64,000 nucleotides of DNA from Streptomyces sp. ICBB 8177 (GTDB lineage: Bacteria > Actinomycetota > Actinomycetes > Streptomycetales > Streptomycetaceae). Where the stretch lies: the NCBI RefSeq assembly GCF_003144095.1, contig NZ_NSKH01000004.1:102717-166716 (forward strand), read 5' to 3'. Positions 32,555 to 42,469 of the stretch are shown piece by piece (within the stretch, counting starts at the first letter, position 1; every line of letters starts with the position of its first letter). Under the pieces are notes generated by a model. The model made no database searches. It saw nothing but the letters and a program-made list of their open reading frames with translations, and had not been told where the DNA came from. Made by a program: the position numbers and the translations under genes.

Positions 32555-35287
32555 ATGGCGATCGACACCGCACCGCCCCCCTCAGGCCCCGGCGCCCCCG
32601 TCGGGGCGGGCCCCGCGCGAAGAACCCCTCCCGGCGGCGCGACTGCCGAACGCGCCGACGGCGAACCGATGTTCCGCGTGCTCGGCGCGCTGGAGGTGCG
32701 CGGGCCCCGGCCGGTGGCCGTCACCGCCCGCCGCCAGCAGATCGTGCTCGCACTGCTGCTGCTCGGGGACAACCGCCCGGTGCGGCTGGAGACGATGGTG
32801 CACGCGGTGTGGGGCAGCACCCCGCCCACCACCGCCCGGGCGCAGATCCAGACGGCCGTCTCCGCGCTGCGGCGCGGCCTGGAGCGAGCCGGACTCGGCA
32901 ACCGCATCCGGATGCAGGGGCTCGGATACACCATCGATCTGGCCCACGGGGAGCTGGATCTGCACCACTTCGACGACCTGGTGGCCCGTGGCCGCCAGGC
33001 GCTGGCCGACGGGCACCCGGTCGCGGCCCGGGCCGCGTTCCGCGAGGCGCTTGGGCTGTGGAGCGGCGAGCCGCTGCCGGGGGCGGACAGCGACGTGGTG
33101 CAGGCCAAGCTGGTCGGGGTCGCCGAGCGCCGCTTCGAGGTGCTGGAGGAGTGCCTCGACGTGGAGCTGCGGATCGGGCTGCACCACGAGGTGCTGGGCG
33201 AGATCAGGGCCCTGGTCTCGGAGTTCCCGCTGCGCGAGCGTCCGGCGGGGCAGTTGATGCTGGCGTTGTACCGGTGCGGGCGGCAGGCGGAGGCGCTCGG
33301 CGCGTACCGCGCGGTCCGCCGCACGTTCGTGGAGGAGCTGGGCCTGGAGCCCTCGCCCGCGCTGCACCGGTTGCACCTGGCGATCCTCAACGGCTCCGCC
33401 GACCTGGACCCCGCGGGCTCCCCCGCGGCCCCCGCGCCGGTGGCGACGATGCCGGTCCCGCGCATGCTGCCTGCCCGCGTCGCGCACTTCACCGGTGACC
33501 GCGCCGCGTTGGAACGGCTGTGCCGACGTCTCGCGGGCACGGCGCCCGCCGGGGACCCGATGGCCGCCGACGCGGCGGGCCACGTGGAGTCCGGGGCGGA
33601 CCGGGAGCCGATCCGGGTCGCGGTGGTGAGCGGCCGGGCGGGCGTCGGCAAGTCGGTGTTCGCCGCCGAGACCGCGCACGAACTGGCCGCCGCCTTCCCC
33701 GACGGCCAGCTGTACGCGGAGCTGCCGCACAAGACGGCCGGTCCCGAGCCGGTCGCGGAGGTGCTGGAGCGGTTCCTGCGGGCGCTGGGTTTCACGGGTG
33801 CCGCGATCCCCGAGGGTCTGGACAGCAGGGCCGCGCTGTACCGCAGCGCCATCGCCAAGCGCCGCGCCCTGATCGTGGTCGAGAACGTGGCCGACGCGGA
33901 CCAGCTGCGGGCGCTGGTACCCGGCACGCCCACCTGCCGCCTGCTGGTGACCAGTCGCGCGAGGCTGTCGGGCCCCGCGGGCACCGCCGTGGTCGAACTG
34001 GACGTGCCCAGCGCCCACGAGGGCGTGGAGATGCTGGCCGCGATGGCGGGCGCGGACCGGATCGCGGCCGAGCCGAGCGAGGCGATCGACCTGGTCGAGT
34101 TGTGCGACGGACTGCCGCTGGCGCTGCGGATCGCGGCGGCGCGGCTGTCGGCCCGGCCGCACTGGAGCGTGGGCCGGCTGACCGACCGGCTGCGCGACGA
34201 GACGCGGCGCCTGGACGAGCTGTCCTGCGAGGGCCTGGACGTCCGCGCCCCCCTGACCGCCGCGCACGACCGGCTGCCGTCCCTGGCACGGGTGTTGTTC
34301 GCCCGGCTGAGCGGACTCCCCCGGGCGGACTTCGCCGCGTGGACGGCCGCCCCGCTGCTGGACGTCGACCCGGGCACCGCCTGCGACGTGCTGGAGGCGC
34401 TGGTGGACGCCCGGCTGGTGGACGTCATCGACGGCGACCGGGGAACGGCTCGCTACCGGCTGCGCGGCCTGGTACGGCTGTTCGCGGCCGAACGTCTGGC
34501 GGACCAGGCGCCCGAGGCCTGGCCCGCGGCGCGGCGGCGGATGCTGGGCGCCTGGCTGGCGCTGGCGGACGAGGCGGTGCTGCGCCTGGGCGGCGTCCCG
34601 CTCGCCGAGCACGGCGACCCGACCCGCTCGCGCCTGGAGCGGTCGGTGGTCGACGAGGTCGCCGCCGACCCGGCGGGCTGGTACGTACAGGAGCGCGGGG
34701 CGCTGACGGGCGCGGTGCGGGAGGCCGCGAAGGCGGGTGAGACCGCCCACTGCTGGCACCTGGCGCTGGCCATCGGGGCGCTCGCGGAGCCCCAACAGCG
34801 TTGGGAGGACTGGCGGGAGAGCCACGCCACCGCACTGTGGGCGGCCCGCCGCACCCGTGACCGGCTGGGCGAGGCGGCGCTGCTGCACTCGCTGGGCGTC
34901 CTCGACCTCAACGAGCGCCGCTGGGACCAGGCGACCGCCCGCCTGCGCGCGGCGCTCGCCGCCTTCGAGCAACTGGGCGCGGCGCACTGGCGGTCCCTGG
35001 CGTCGGCGGCCCTGGAGCGGCTGGCGCGGGAACGCGGTCCGCGCGCCGCCCACCGCCCGGCCGTGCCGGGCGCGGCCCCGGTGAGCCCGGTCGCCGCCTC
35101 CGGCCGCTGGTCGGGGCCCGCGCGGCAGCGCCGCTACGGCCTGGCGGGCGCGACCGCGCAGGCCTTCGACGCGGCGCACGGCGACCAGCAGGGCGCGGGC
35201 GAGCGACGCGCCCCCGTCCGCCACATCCACCGCCCGGCCGGGAACGCCCCGAGCCGGCACCGTATCGAGTCCCGGGAGGACCGTTGA
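32555..35287 (+). CDS. SARP/AfsR-like pathway regulator with NB-ARC ATPase domain
   Basis: A 910-residue activator. An OmpR-type winged helix starts at about residue 39 (FRVLGALEVRGPRPVAVTAR, then RAQIQTAVSALRRGL). The bacterial transcriptional activation domain follows, ending VRRTFVEELGLEPSPALHRL. The NB-ARC-like ATPase has its Walker A at SGRAGVGKSVFA (~359-368) and LCDGLPLALRIAAARL. The C-terminal ~300 residues look helical, without an obvious TPR ladder. The first 38 residues are Pro/Ala-rich. Its stop overlaps the ABC ATPase start. This is the obvious cluster-situated activator. Confidence 0.9.
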   Translation: MAIDTAPPPSGPGAPVGAGPARRTPPGGATAERADGEPMFRVLGALEVRGPRPVAVTARRQQIVLALLLLGDNRPVRLETMVHAVWGSTPPTTARAQIQTAVSALRRGLERAGLGNRIRMQGLGYTIDLAHGELDLHHFDDLVARGRQALADGHPVAARAAFREALGLWSGEPLPGADSDVVQAKLVGVAERRFEVLEECLDVELRIGLHHEVLGEIRALVSEFPLRERPAGQLMLALYRCGRQAEALGAYRAVRRTFVEELGLEPSPALHRLHLAILNGSADLDPAGSPAAPAPVATMPVPRMLPARVAHFTGDRAALERLCRRLAGTAPAGDPMAADAAGHVESGADREPIRVAVVSGRAGVGKSVFAAETAHELAAAFPDGQLYAELPHKTAGPEPVAEVLERFLRALGFTGAAIPEGLDSRAALYRSAIAKRRALIVVENVADADQLRALVPGTPTCRLLVTSRARLSGPAGTAVVELDVPSAHEGVEMLAAMAGADRIAAEPSEAIDLVELCDGLPLALRIAAARLSARPHWSVGRLTDRLRDETRRLDELSCEGLDVRAPLTAAHDRLPSLARVLFARLSGLPRADFAAWTAAPLLDVDPGTACDVLEALVDARLVDVIDGDRGTARYRLRGLVRLFAAERLADQAPEAWPAARRRMLGAWLALADEAVLRLGGVPLAEHGDPTRSRLERSVVDEVAADPAGWYVQERGALTGAVREAAKAGETAHCWHLALAIGALAEPQQRWEDWRESHATALWAARRTRDRLGEAALLHSLGVLDLNERRWDQATARLRAALAAFEQLGAAHWRSLASAALERLARERGPRAAHRPAVPGAAPVSPVAASGRWSGPARQRRYGLAGATAQAFDAAHGDQQGAGERRAPVRHIHRPAGNAPSRHRIESREDR

Positions 35288-36219
35288 CCATCTCACCGAC
35301 CGCCGCCGCGGGCGCCCGGCGGGCGACCCAGGAGCCTCCGGAACCGGAACGGGACCAAGGGCCGGACACTTTCGGCCCGGTCGTGCTCGACGTGCGCGGC
35401 CTGCACAAGCGCTACGGGGACGTGCGCGCGCTGGACGGCTTCGAACTGACCGTGCGCGCCGGGGAGATCGTCGGCCTGGTGGGCCACAACGGCGCCGGCA
35501 AGACGACGTTCGTGGAGATCGTCTCGGGTCTGATCCGGCAGGACGGCGGCACCGTCGCGGTCACCGGCCGCGAACCGGCCAGGGCTCGCGAGCTGATCGG
35601 CGTCTCGCCGCAGCACCTCGCCCTCTATCCGCCGATCACGGTGCGCGAGCACCTGCGGCTCTTCGGCGGTCTGTCGGGACTGCGCAAGGCGCGGCTGGGC
35701 GAGGAGATCGAGGAGTTGGCGGCGGCGCTGCGGCTGACGGAGTTCCTCGACCGCCCGGCCGGGGTGCTCTCCGGCGGCCAGCAGCGGCGGGCCCAGGCGG
35801 CGGTGGCGTTGATCCACCGCCCGAAGCTGCTGCTGCTCGACGAGCCGACGGCGGGCGCCGACCCCGAGACGCGGCAGGCGCTGCTCGACACCGTCAGGCA
35901 ACGCGCCTCCCAGGGCGCGGCCGTCGTCTACACCACGCACTACCTCACGGAACTCACCGAACTGCGGGCCACGATCGCGGTGGCCCGGCGCGGCCGGGTC
36001 ATCGCCCGGGGCACCAGCGCTCAGCTGCTGGAGGGCCTGCCCGGCGAGGTGCGGGTCTCCTTCGACGACGACAGCCAGGTGCGGGTCTCCACCACCGATC
36101 CGACCGCCGCCCTGGCCAGGCTGCTGGCCGAGGCCACCCGGCCGGTGGCGAAGGTGGACGTGCGCAACCCCGACCTGGACGACCTCTACCGAGCCCTGGC
36201 GGTCACCGATGCCGACTGA
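35284..36219 (+). CDS. ABC transporter ATP-binding protein (drug-export type)
   Basis: A 311-residue ATPase of the DrrA/NodI group. Walker A is GHNGAGKTTF (~residue 67), the Q-loop is VSPQHLALYPPIT, the signature LSGGQQRR (~161), Walker B LLLLDEPTAGADP (~182), and the H-loop TTHYL. A C-terminal ~80-residue domain follows, as in antibiotic exporters. The TTG start at 35284 has GGGAGGA upstream and overlaps the SARP stop by four bases; GTG/ATG alternatives lie further in. It works with the permease encoded next. Confidence 0.9.
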   Translation: MTISPTAAAGARRATQEPPEPERDQGPDTFGPVVLDVRGLHKRYGDVRALDGFELTVRAGEIVGLVGHNGAGKTTFVEIVSGLIRQDGGTVAVTGREPARARELIGVSPQHLALYPPITVREHLRLFGGLSGLRKARLGEEIEELAAALRLTEFLDRPAGVLSGGQQRRAQAAVALIHRPKLLLLDEPTAGADPETRQALLDTVRQRASQGAAVVYTTHYLTELTELRATIAVARRGRVIARGTSAQLLEGLPGEVRVSFDDDSQVRVSTTDPTAALARLLAEATRPVAKVDVRNPDLDDLYRALAVTDAD

Positions 36220-36964
36220 ATCCCTGCGCCGCACCGGCCTGTTGATCCGCCACAACGCCCTGCTGCGGTTGCGCGACCCGGGCCAGATGATCAGTTACAT
36301 CGTGATGCCGATGCTGCTGATGGTGGTCTTCAAGCCGCTGTACGTGAAGTCGCTGGACACCGGCACCCTCCAGGCGGTCACCGGGCCGCTGGTGATGTTC
36401 TCGGTGTTCGCGCTCGCCATCGTCGGCAACTCCATCATGGTCGAACGCGAGTGGCGGACCTGGGACCGGCTGCGCGCCAGCCGCGCGGCCCGCGCCGAAC
36501 TGCTGCTGGGCAAGACCGTCCCGGCGCTGGTCATCCTGGTGCTCCAGCAGACGGTGCTGCTGTGCTTCGGCTGCGTCGTGATCGGCATGGCCGTGCCCGT
36601 CGACGCGGCCCTGCTCCTGCTGGCGATCGCGATCTGGGGCGTCACCCTGCTCTCGCTCGGCGCGGCGCTGGCCACGCTGGTACGCAGCCGGGGCGACCTG
36701 GGCATGGTGACGGACCTGGGCGCGATGCTGGTCAGCGCCATCGGCGGGGCGCTGGTGCCGGTGAGCCTGATGCCGCGGTGGGCCCGGGACGTCGCGCCCT
36801 GCTCGCCCGGCTACTGGGCGATGTCGATGCTGCACGCCGCCATCGCCGGCGACGCCGGCGCGATGCTGCGACCGGCGCTGGTCTGCCTGGCCATCGCACT
36901 CGCCGGCGGCGCCGTTGCCACGTACCGGCTGGCCCGCGGCTGGGGCCGCAGCCACCTGCTGTGA
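36209..36964 (+). CDS. ABC-2 type transporter permease
   Basis: A 251-residue integral membrane protein with six predicted helices, opening with GLLIRHNALLRLRDPGQMIS, a cytosolic lead-in typical of DrrB-like permeases. MVEREWRTWDRLRASRAARA is the conserved cytosolic loop (consensus E+E...T...L...P). It overlaps the ATPase gene by 11 bases. Together they probably export the cluster product and give some self-resistance. Confidence 0.88.
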   Translation: MPTESLRRTGLLIRHNALLRLRDPGQMISYIVMPMLLMVVFKPLYVKSLDTGTLQAVTGPLVMFSVFALAIVGNSIMVEREWRTWDRLRASRAARAELLLGKTVPALVILVLQQTVLLCFGCVVIGMAVPVDAALLLLAIAIWGVTLLSLGAALATLVRSRGDLGMVTDLGAMLVSAIGGALVPVSLMPRWARDVAPCSPGYWAMSMLHAAIAGDAGAMLRPALVCLAIALAGGAVATYRLARGWGRSHLL

Positions 36965-36985
36965 GCGAGAGAGTGAGAGGACCTC

Positions 36986-39900
36986 ATGGACAGCGTGCCT
37001 GAGCCCCACGGGGGCATCGGCGAGGACCCGGGCCTGGAGTCGCGGTACGAGTCGGCGGTGGCGATCGTCGGCATGGCCGGCCGCTTCCCGGGCGCCGCTG
37101 ACGTGGACGGCCTGTGGCGCAACCTGCTCGACGGAGTGCCGGGGCTGCGGGAGATCACGGACGCGGAACTGGACGCGGCGGGCGTGGACCCCGCACGCCG
37201 CGCCGACCCCCGTTACGTGCGGGTGGGCGGCCCGGTCGAGGGGCTGGAGTCCTTCGACGCGGCGGCGTTCGGCTTCTCCCCGCGCGAGGCGGAGACGATG
37301 GAGCCGCAGCACCGGCTCTTCCTGGAGTGCTGCTGGGAGGCGCTGGAGGCCGCGGGCTACCCGCCGGTCGGGCCGCCCGGCCGGGTCGGGGTGTTCGGCG
37401 GCAGCGCGTTCCCCGACTACCTGCTGTCCAACGCCGCGCACGTGGCGGACGAGCCGGGCGGCGGGATGCTGCTGGCGGTGGGCGACGAGCGCGACTCGCT
37501 GACCTCGCTGGTGGCGTACAAGCTGGGGCTGCGCGGGCCGAGCCTGAGCGTGCAGACGTTCTGCTCGACGTCACTGGTCGCGGTGCACCTGGCCGTGCAG
37601 AGCCTGCTGACGTTCGAGTGCGACATGGCGCTGGCGGGCGGTGCGTGCCTGCCACTGCCGCAGCCGGCCGGCTACCTGCACCACGAGGGCGGGATCAGCT
37701 CGCCGACGGGGCGCGTGCGGACCTTCGACGCCGCGGCCGACGGCACCGTCACCGGTTCCGGGGTCGGCGTGGTGACGCTGAAGCGGATGACGGACGCGCT
37801 CGCCGACGGTGACGTGGTGCACGCGGTGCTCATCGGCTCCGCGGTCACCAACGACGGTGCGCAGCGGGCCGGTTACGCGGCCCCGGGGGTCGACGGGCAG
37901 GCGGCGGTCATCGAGACCGCCCTCGCCGTCGCCGACGTCAAGGCGGAGTCCGTGGGCTACGTCGAGTGCCACGCCAACGGCACGCCGCTGGGCGACTCCA
38001 TCGAGGTGGCCGCGCTCGCCCGGGTCTTCCAGCGCGCGGGGCGGCGCCCTTGCGTGCTCAGCTCGGTCAAGCCGCGGGTCGGCCACCTCGACCGGGCCGC
38101 CGGGGTCACCGGGCTGATGCGGGCGGCGCTCAACGTACGCCATCACGTGCTGCCCGCCACCGCGAACTTCGAGCGGCCCAACCCCGTCCTGGCCTCCGCC
38201 GCCGACCGGTTCACGGTGCTGACCGCCGACCGGCCCTGGCCCGAAGGACCCGAGCCGCGCCGCGCCGGGGTGAGTGCCTTCGGCCTGGGCGGCACCAACG
38301 CCCACGTCGTCGTAGAGGAGGCCCCGCCCCGCGCCGAACGTCCGCCGCGGCCCGGACCGCACCTGCTGGTCTTCTCCGCCGCCGAGCCCGGCACGCTGGA
38401 CGCGGTGGCGGAACGGCTGGCGGCGCACCTGGAGCGCCGGGAGCCCGCCGGGACCGCCGCCTGCCCCTCGGGCGCGCCGGACGACCTGGCGGACGTGGCG
38501 TACACCCTCCAGGTCTCGCGCGGCCACTTCGCCGCCCGGCGGTGCGTGGTCTGCCGCGACCCGGCGGACGCGGTGGCGGCGCTGCGCGATCCGTCGCGCT
38601 GGATCGACGGGGTGACGGCCCGGCAGAATCCGTCGGTGGTCCTGGTCGCGGGGGACGGTGCGCCGTCCGCGTGGTGGGCCGCGCTCGGCGAGGCGGCGGC
38701 CCGTACGCTGCCCGGCGCCTCGGTGCGTGGCGAGGACCCGGACGCGGTGCTCGGGGTCCTGACGCAGGGCCTGCGCGAGGTGGGCGTACGGGTGGCCGGC
38801 GCGCGGGAGGCGGACGGCGGTGACGCGCTGGTGGTGACGGTGGCCCCGGACGGCCCGACCGCGTGCGGTGACGACGCGGCGGTGTGGCTGGCCGGGTTGG
38901 TCGGCAGGCTGTGGCTGGCCGGGGCGCGCGTGGACTGGGGCGCGCTGCACGGCGGTCTCGGGCGGCGCGTGACGCTGCCGACCTACCCCTTCCGCCGCTC
39001 CCGGCACTGGCTGGCGCCGCGCCCGGCCGCCTCCGGCGCGCCGGTCGCGGAGGGCCGGTACGCGGATCCCGCGCACTGGACGCACGTCCCCGTCTGGCAC
39101 CAACTGCCGCCGGAGGCGGGCGACCTGGACGAGCGGCTGCGTGCCACAGGCCCGTGGCTGGTGCTGGCCGCCGAGGAACGCGGCGAAGCGCTGGCCGGAC
39201 GGCTGCTGCGGGCGGGCGCCGAGGTGGTGACCGTACGCGCCGGGTCGGGGTTCGGCGTCGGCGCGGCGGGCGAGGTCACCGTGCGCCCTGACTCGGTGGA
39301 CGATCTGGCGCGGGCGCTGGGCGGGTTGGTGGTTGCACCGCGCACCGTGGTGCACGCCTTCGCCTTGGCCACACCCGTCGGCGAGGGCGCGGCACACTTC
39401 GCGGCCGAACGGTCGCGCGGTACGCGGTCGGTGTCCGCGCTGGCCGAGGCGCTGGCCCACGACCCCGAACTGCCGCCCACACGGCTGGTGTTGCTTACCG
39501 CGGGCGCGACCGCGGTGAGCGGCGCGGACCTGCGGCACCCGGAGCACGCCGGGCTCGCAGGGCTCGCGCCGGTCCTGGCGCAGGAGCACGCCGCGCTCGA
39601 CTGCCGTCACGTCGACCTCGACCCGCAGGCCGTGCCGGCGGCGGCGGAAGGCCGAGCGGGGCGCACGGCGGCCGAGCGGGCGGCCGGCTGGGCGCTCGCC
39701 GCGGTGGTACGCGGCCGGCCGGGCCCGGTCGCGGTGCGCGGCGGGGCGGTGTGGGAGCCGCGCTACGAACGGCTGGAGGTCGGCACGGCGCCCGTGCCCG
39801 CCCTGCGCGCCGGGGACCGCGTGCTGGTCACCGGTGGCCTGGAGGGCGCGGGCCTGGCGGTCGCGCGGCACTTGGCGCAGGCGTACGGATGCCGTCTGGC

Positions 39901-40855
39901 CCTGACCACGACCGTGCCGCTGCCGCCGCCGGGGCACCGCGATCCGTCCGGCGCCGAGGAGGCCTCGCGGTGCGCGCGCGAGGTGGCGGACCTGGAGCGC
40001 CGGGGTGCCGCCGCCGTGCTCGCGATGACCGCCTGCCCGGCGGACCCGGACGCGCTGCGCGCCGTGGTGCACGCGGCGCGCGACCGGTTCGGGGGCCTGG
40101 ACGTCGTGGTGCACGCGGCGGACGCGGACGGCCCCGAGGCGCTGGAGTCCGCGCGGGTGGGCGGCTTCCACGCGCTCCAGGAGGCGCTCGGCGACGAGGC
40201 GTTCGGCTTCCGGATCGCCTTCTCGTCCCTGACGTCCGTGCTGGGCGGGCCGGGGCAGGGGGCGCGGGCGGTCTGCGGCGCGGCGCTCGACGCGTTCGCC
40301 CTGCGGGCCCGGCTGCGCGGGGCGGGCGGCTGGACGGCGATCGACTGGGACGCCTGGAGTGGGGACGGCAGCGCCCCCGCGGGGTACGAGATCGCTCCGG
40401 GAGACGGCGCGGTGGTCTTCGAGCGGGTCGCGGCCGAACGGGACCGTCTGGCGCGGGTCGTGGTCTCCACCGGTCCGCTGGAGCCACGGCTGACCCGCTG
40501 GGTGACCGGCACCGCCGCGCCGCGCGAGCCGGACACGCCGCGCCATCCGCGGCGTGAGCTGTCCGTGCCCTACGAGGAGCCCGCCCCGGGTACCGAACGG
40601 GTGCTGGCGCAGGTGTGGGCGGCGGCGCTCGGGCTGGACCGGGTGGGCGCCGTGGACGACTTCCTCGAACTGGGCGGTCATTCGCTGCTCGCGGTGCAGT
40701 TGGCCGCCCGGATCCGCTCGGCCCTGCCGGCCGCCGAGGTGTCGCCGGCCACTCTCGTGCGGCATCCGACGGTGCGGTCGCTGGCCGCGGCGCTGGACGA
40801 CGCGACGGGCGCAGCGCAAGCCGTGCCCGCCCCGGCCGCGGGGAGCGGCGGCTGA
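36986..40855 (+). CDS. Type I PKS, one module: KS - (no AT) - inactive KR - ACP
   Basis: 1289 residues. The ketosynthase (~20-445) is intact: VQTFCSTSLVAVHLAVQ (Cys193), VECHANGTPLGDS and VGHLDRAAG supply the Cys-His-His triad. Only a short linker with post-AT motif LPTYPFRRSRHWL follows, so the ~300-residue AT and its GHSxG are missing. The ketoreductase (~945-1150) starts LVTGGLEGAGLAVARHL, but the catalytic Tyr and Asn positions read GARAVCGAALDAF, so it should be dead. The ACP is LELGGHSLLAVQLA (Ser1233). RBS GAGAGGAC. It follows the exporter by 21 bases, in the SARP operon. The module needs an acyl unit supplied in trans. Confidence 0.92.
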   Translation: MDSVPEPHGGIGEDPGLESRYESAVAIVGMAGRFPGAADVDGLWRNLLDGVPGLREITDAELDAAGVDPARRADPRYVRVGGPVEGLESFDAAAFGFSPREAETMEPQHRLFLECCWEALEAAGYPPVGPPGRVGVFGGSAFPDYLLSNAAHVADEPGGGMLLAVGDERDSLTSLVAYKLGLRGPSLSVQTFCSTSLVAVHLAVQSLLTFECDMALAGGACLPLPQPAGYLHHEGGISSPTGRVRTFDAAADGTVTGSGVGVVTLKRMTDALADGDVVHAVLIGSAVTNDGAQRAGYAAPGVDGQAAVIETALAVADVKAESVGYVECHANGTPLGDSIEVAALARVFQRAGRRPCVLSSVKPRVGHLDRAAGVTGLMRAALNVRHHVLPATANFERPNPVLASAADRFTVLTADRPWPEGPEPRRAGVSAFGLGGTNAHVVVEEAPPRAERPPRPGPHLLVFSAAEPGTLDAVAERLAAHLERREPAGTAACPSGAPDDLADVAYTLQVSRGHFAARRCVVCRDPADAVAALRDPSRWIDGVTARQNPSVVLVAGDGAPSAWWAALGEAAARTLPGASVRGEDPDAVLGVLTQGLREVGVRVAGAREADGGDALVVTVAPDGPTACGDDAAVWLAGLVGRLWLAGARVDWGALHGGLGRRVTLPTYPFRRSRHWLAPRPAASGAPVAEGRYADPAHWTHVPVWHQLPPEAGDLDERLRATGPWLVLAAEERGEALAGRLLRAGAEVVTVRAGSGFGVGAAGEVTVRPDSVDDLARALGGLVVAPRTVVHAFALATPVGEGAAHFAAERSRGTRSVSALAEALAHDPELPPTRLVLLTAGATAVSGADLRHPEHAGLAGLAPVLAQEHAALDCRHVDLDPQAVPAAAEGRAGRTAAERAAGWALAAVVRGRPGPVAVRGGAVWEPRYERLEVGTAPVPALRAGDRVLVTGGLEGAGLAVARHLAQAYGCRLALTTTVPLPPPGHRDPSGAEEASRCAREVADLERRGAAAVLAMTACPADPDALRAVVHAARDRFGGLDVVVHAADADGPEALESARVGGFHALQEALGDEAFGFRIAFSSLTSVLGGPGQGARAVCGAALDAFALRARLRGAGGWTAIDWDAWSGDGSAPAGYEIAPGDGAVVFERVAAERDRLARVVVSTGPLEPRLTRWVTGTAAPREPDTPRHPRRELSVPYEEPAPGTERVLAQVWAAALGLDRVGAVDDFLELGGHSLLAVQLAARIRSALPAAEVSPATLVRHPTVRSLAAALDDATGAAQAVPAPAAGSGG

Positions 40856-40905
40856 GCCGGCCGCCCTGGCGGGCGGGTTCCCGGGCCGCTCGCGTCCCGG
40901 GCTGG

Positions 40906-42441
40906 TCACGCCGTGACCGGTCCGGCGGCGCGGGCGGCCAGTGCCTTGCGGTCGATCTTGCGGTTGGCGTTGAGCGGGAAGTCGTCGACCTTCACGAAGC
41001 GGCGCGGGACGAGCGCCTTGGGCAGGACGTCGGCGAGTCGGGCGGCCAGGGCGGCGGCGGTGCTGGGGGCGCCCTGCCAGTAGGCGACGAGTTCGCCGTC
41101 GACGGCGACCACCACGGCGTCGTCGACGCCCTCGACCTCCCGCAGCCCCCACTCGACCTCGGCGAGCTCCACACGTACCCCGTGGACCTGCACCTGGTGG
41201 TCGCGCCGCCCGAGGTGGACGAGTTCGTCGCCGTCCACCCAGCGCACCAGATCGCCCGTGCGGTACCAGCGGTTGCCGCCCCAGCTGACGAACCGGCCCT
41301 CGTCGTCGGCCGGGTCGAGGTAGCCGGGGAACATCTGGTGGCCGGTGACGCACAGTTCGCCCGCCCCGGTCGCCTCGTCCACGTCCAGCAGGATGGAGCT
41401 CATCCCCGGGTGCAGCGCGCCGATCGGCACGACCCCGTTGACCGCCCGGGCGGGCGAGGTGTCCGGGTCCCAGCGGTGCACGCTGCACGAGATGGTCAGT
41501 TCGGTGGGCCCGTAGAGGTTCTCCACGACGGAGTGGGGCGCCGCGCGCTGCCAGTCGGCCGCGTCGCGGTCGAGCAGGGGCTCGCCGCAGAACAGGCTCC
41601 AGCGCAGGGTGGGCATCGCGTCCTCGTCCAGGCCCCGGCGGCGGGCCAGTGCGATCAGGCTGGGGGCGGAGAACCACACGGTCACGCCCTGCTCGGTCAG
41701 GAAGCGCTCCAGACCGGCGTACGCGGCCTGCGGCACGCTGACCACCGTGCCGCCGCTGCCCCACCCGGCGAACAGGTCGAACATCGCCAGGTCGAAGGTG
41801 AGGTCGAAGGTCTGCGAGAAGACGTCGCCGGGTCCGAAGCCGTAGCGGTCGTGGACGAAGCGCAGGTAGGCGTCGACGTTGCGGTGGAGCACCGGCACGC
41901 CCTTGGGCCGGCCGGTGGAGCCGGAGGTGAACAGGATGTACGCGATCTCGTCCGGGTCGGCAGGGTGCGGCCCGGGCGCCGGGGTGTCCGCGGGGGCGTC
42001 GACGACCGGGACGCCGGCCAGGGTGTGGGCGAGGTCCGGCAGCCGGGCGGCGCCGTCGTCGTCCACGATCACGACGTCCACGCCGGCGGCCTCGATCATC
42101 GCCGCGGTCCTGGCGGGCGGGAAGGCGGGGTTGAGCGGGACGACGGCGGCGCCGGCGAAGGTGGCGGCGAGCAGGCCGGTGTAGGCGCGCACGCTGCGGG
42201 CGGCGAGCAGCCCGACCCGACGCGGACGACCGCGCACGGCGCTGGTGAGCGCGCCTGCCAACGCCAGTGCCTCGTCGTGCACTTGGCGGTAGGTCAGGTG
42301 GCGGTTGCCGACGCGGAGCGCTTCGGCGTCCGGGGCGACGGCCATGCCGCGCTCGAACCAGGCGCCGAGGCTGTGTCCGGTCGGGTGCGCCGGGGCTCCG
42401 GCGGCGCCGGCGGATCTCTCGCGCAGGGCGGTGGGTGTCAT
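40906..42441 (-). CDS. Free-standing amino acid adenylation enzyme
   Basis: A 511-residue A domain without its own carrier. A2-like LLAATFAGAAVVPLNPAFP, A3 LFTSGSTGRPKGVPVLHRN, A4-region TFDLTFDLAMFDLFAGW, A5 NLYGPTEL, A7 YRTGDLVRW, A8 HGVRVELAEVEW, and A10 LNANRKIDRKAL with the catalytic Lys. The doubled FDxTFD pattern resembles D-alanyl ligase (DltA)-type stand-alone A domains. Next to the hydroxymalonyl-ACP genes it could load serine or another amino acid on one of the discrete ACPs. ATG follows GAGAGGCACGAG. Confidence 0.88.
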   Translation of the reverse strand: MTPTALRERSAGAAGAPAHPTGHSLGAWFERGMAVAPDAEALRVGNRHLTYRQVHDEALALAGALTSAVRGRPRRVGLLAARSVRAYTGLLAATFAGAAVVPLNPAFPPARTAAMIEAAGVDVVIVDDDGAARLPDLAHTLAGVPVVDAPADTPAPGPHPADPDEIAYILFTSGSTGRPKGVPVLHRNVDAYLRFVHDRYGFGPGDVFSQTFDLTFDLAMFDLFAGWGSGGTVVSVPQAAYAGLERFLTEQGVTVWFSAPSLIALARRRGLDEDAMPTLRWSLFCGEPLLDRDAADWQRAAPHSVVENLYGPTELTISCSVHRWDPDTSPARAVNGVVPIGALHPGMSSILLDVDEATGAGELCVTGHQMFPGYLDPADDEGRFVSWGGNRWYRTGDLVRWVDGDELVHLGRRDHQVQVHGVRVELAEVEWGLREVEGVDDAVVVAVDGELVAYWQGAPSTAAALAARLADVLPKALVPRRFVKVDDFPLNANRKIDRKALAARAAGPVTA

Positions 42442-42469
42442 CTCGTGCCTCTCGGTGGGGGTGGGCGGA

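Noticed and set aside
40856..40905. Terminator between the AT-less PKS and the A domain
   Set aside because: Only a short CCCGGG/CCCGGG pairing is present in this 50-base convergent gap; too common in such GC-rich DNA to call.
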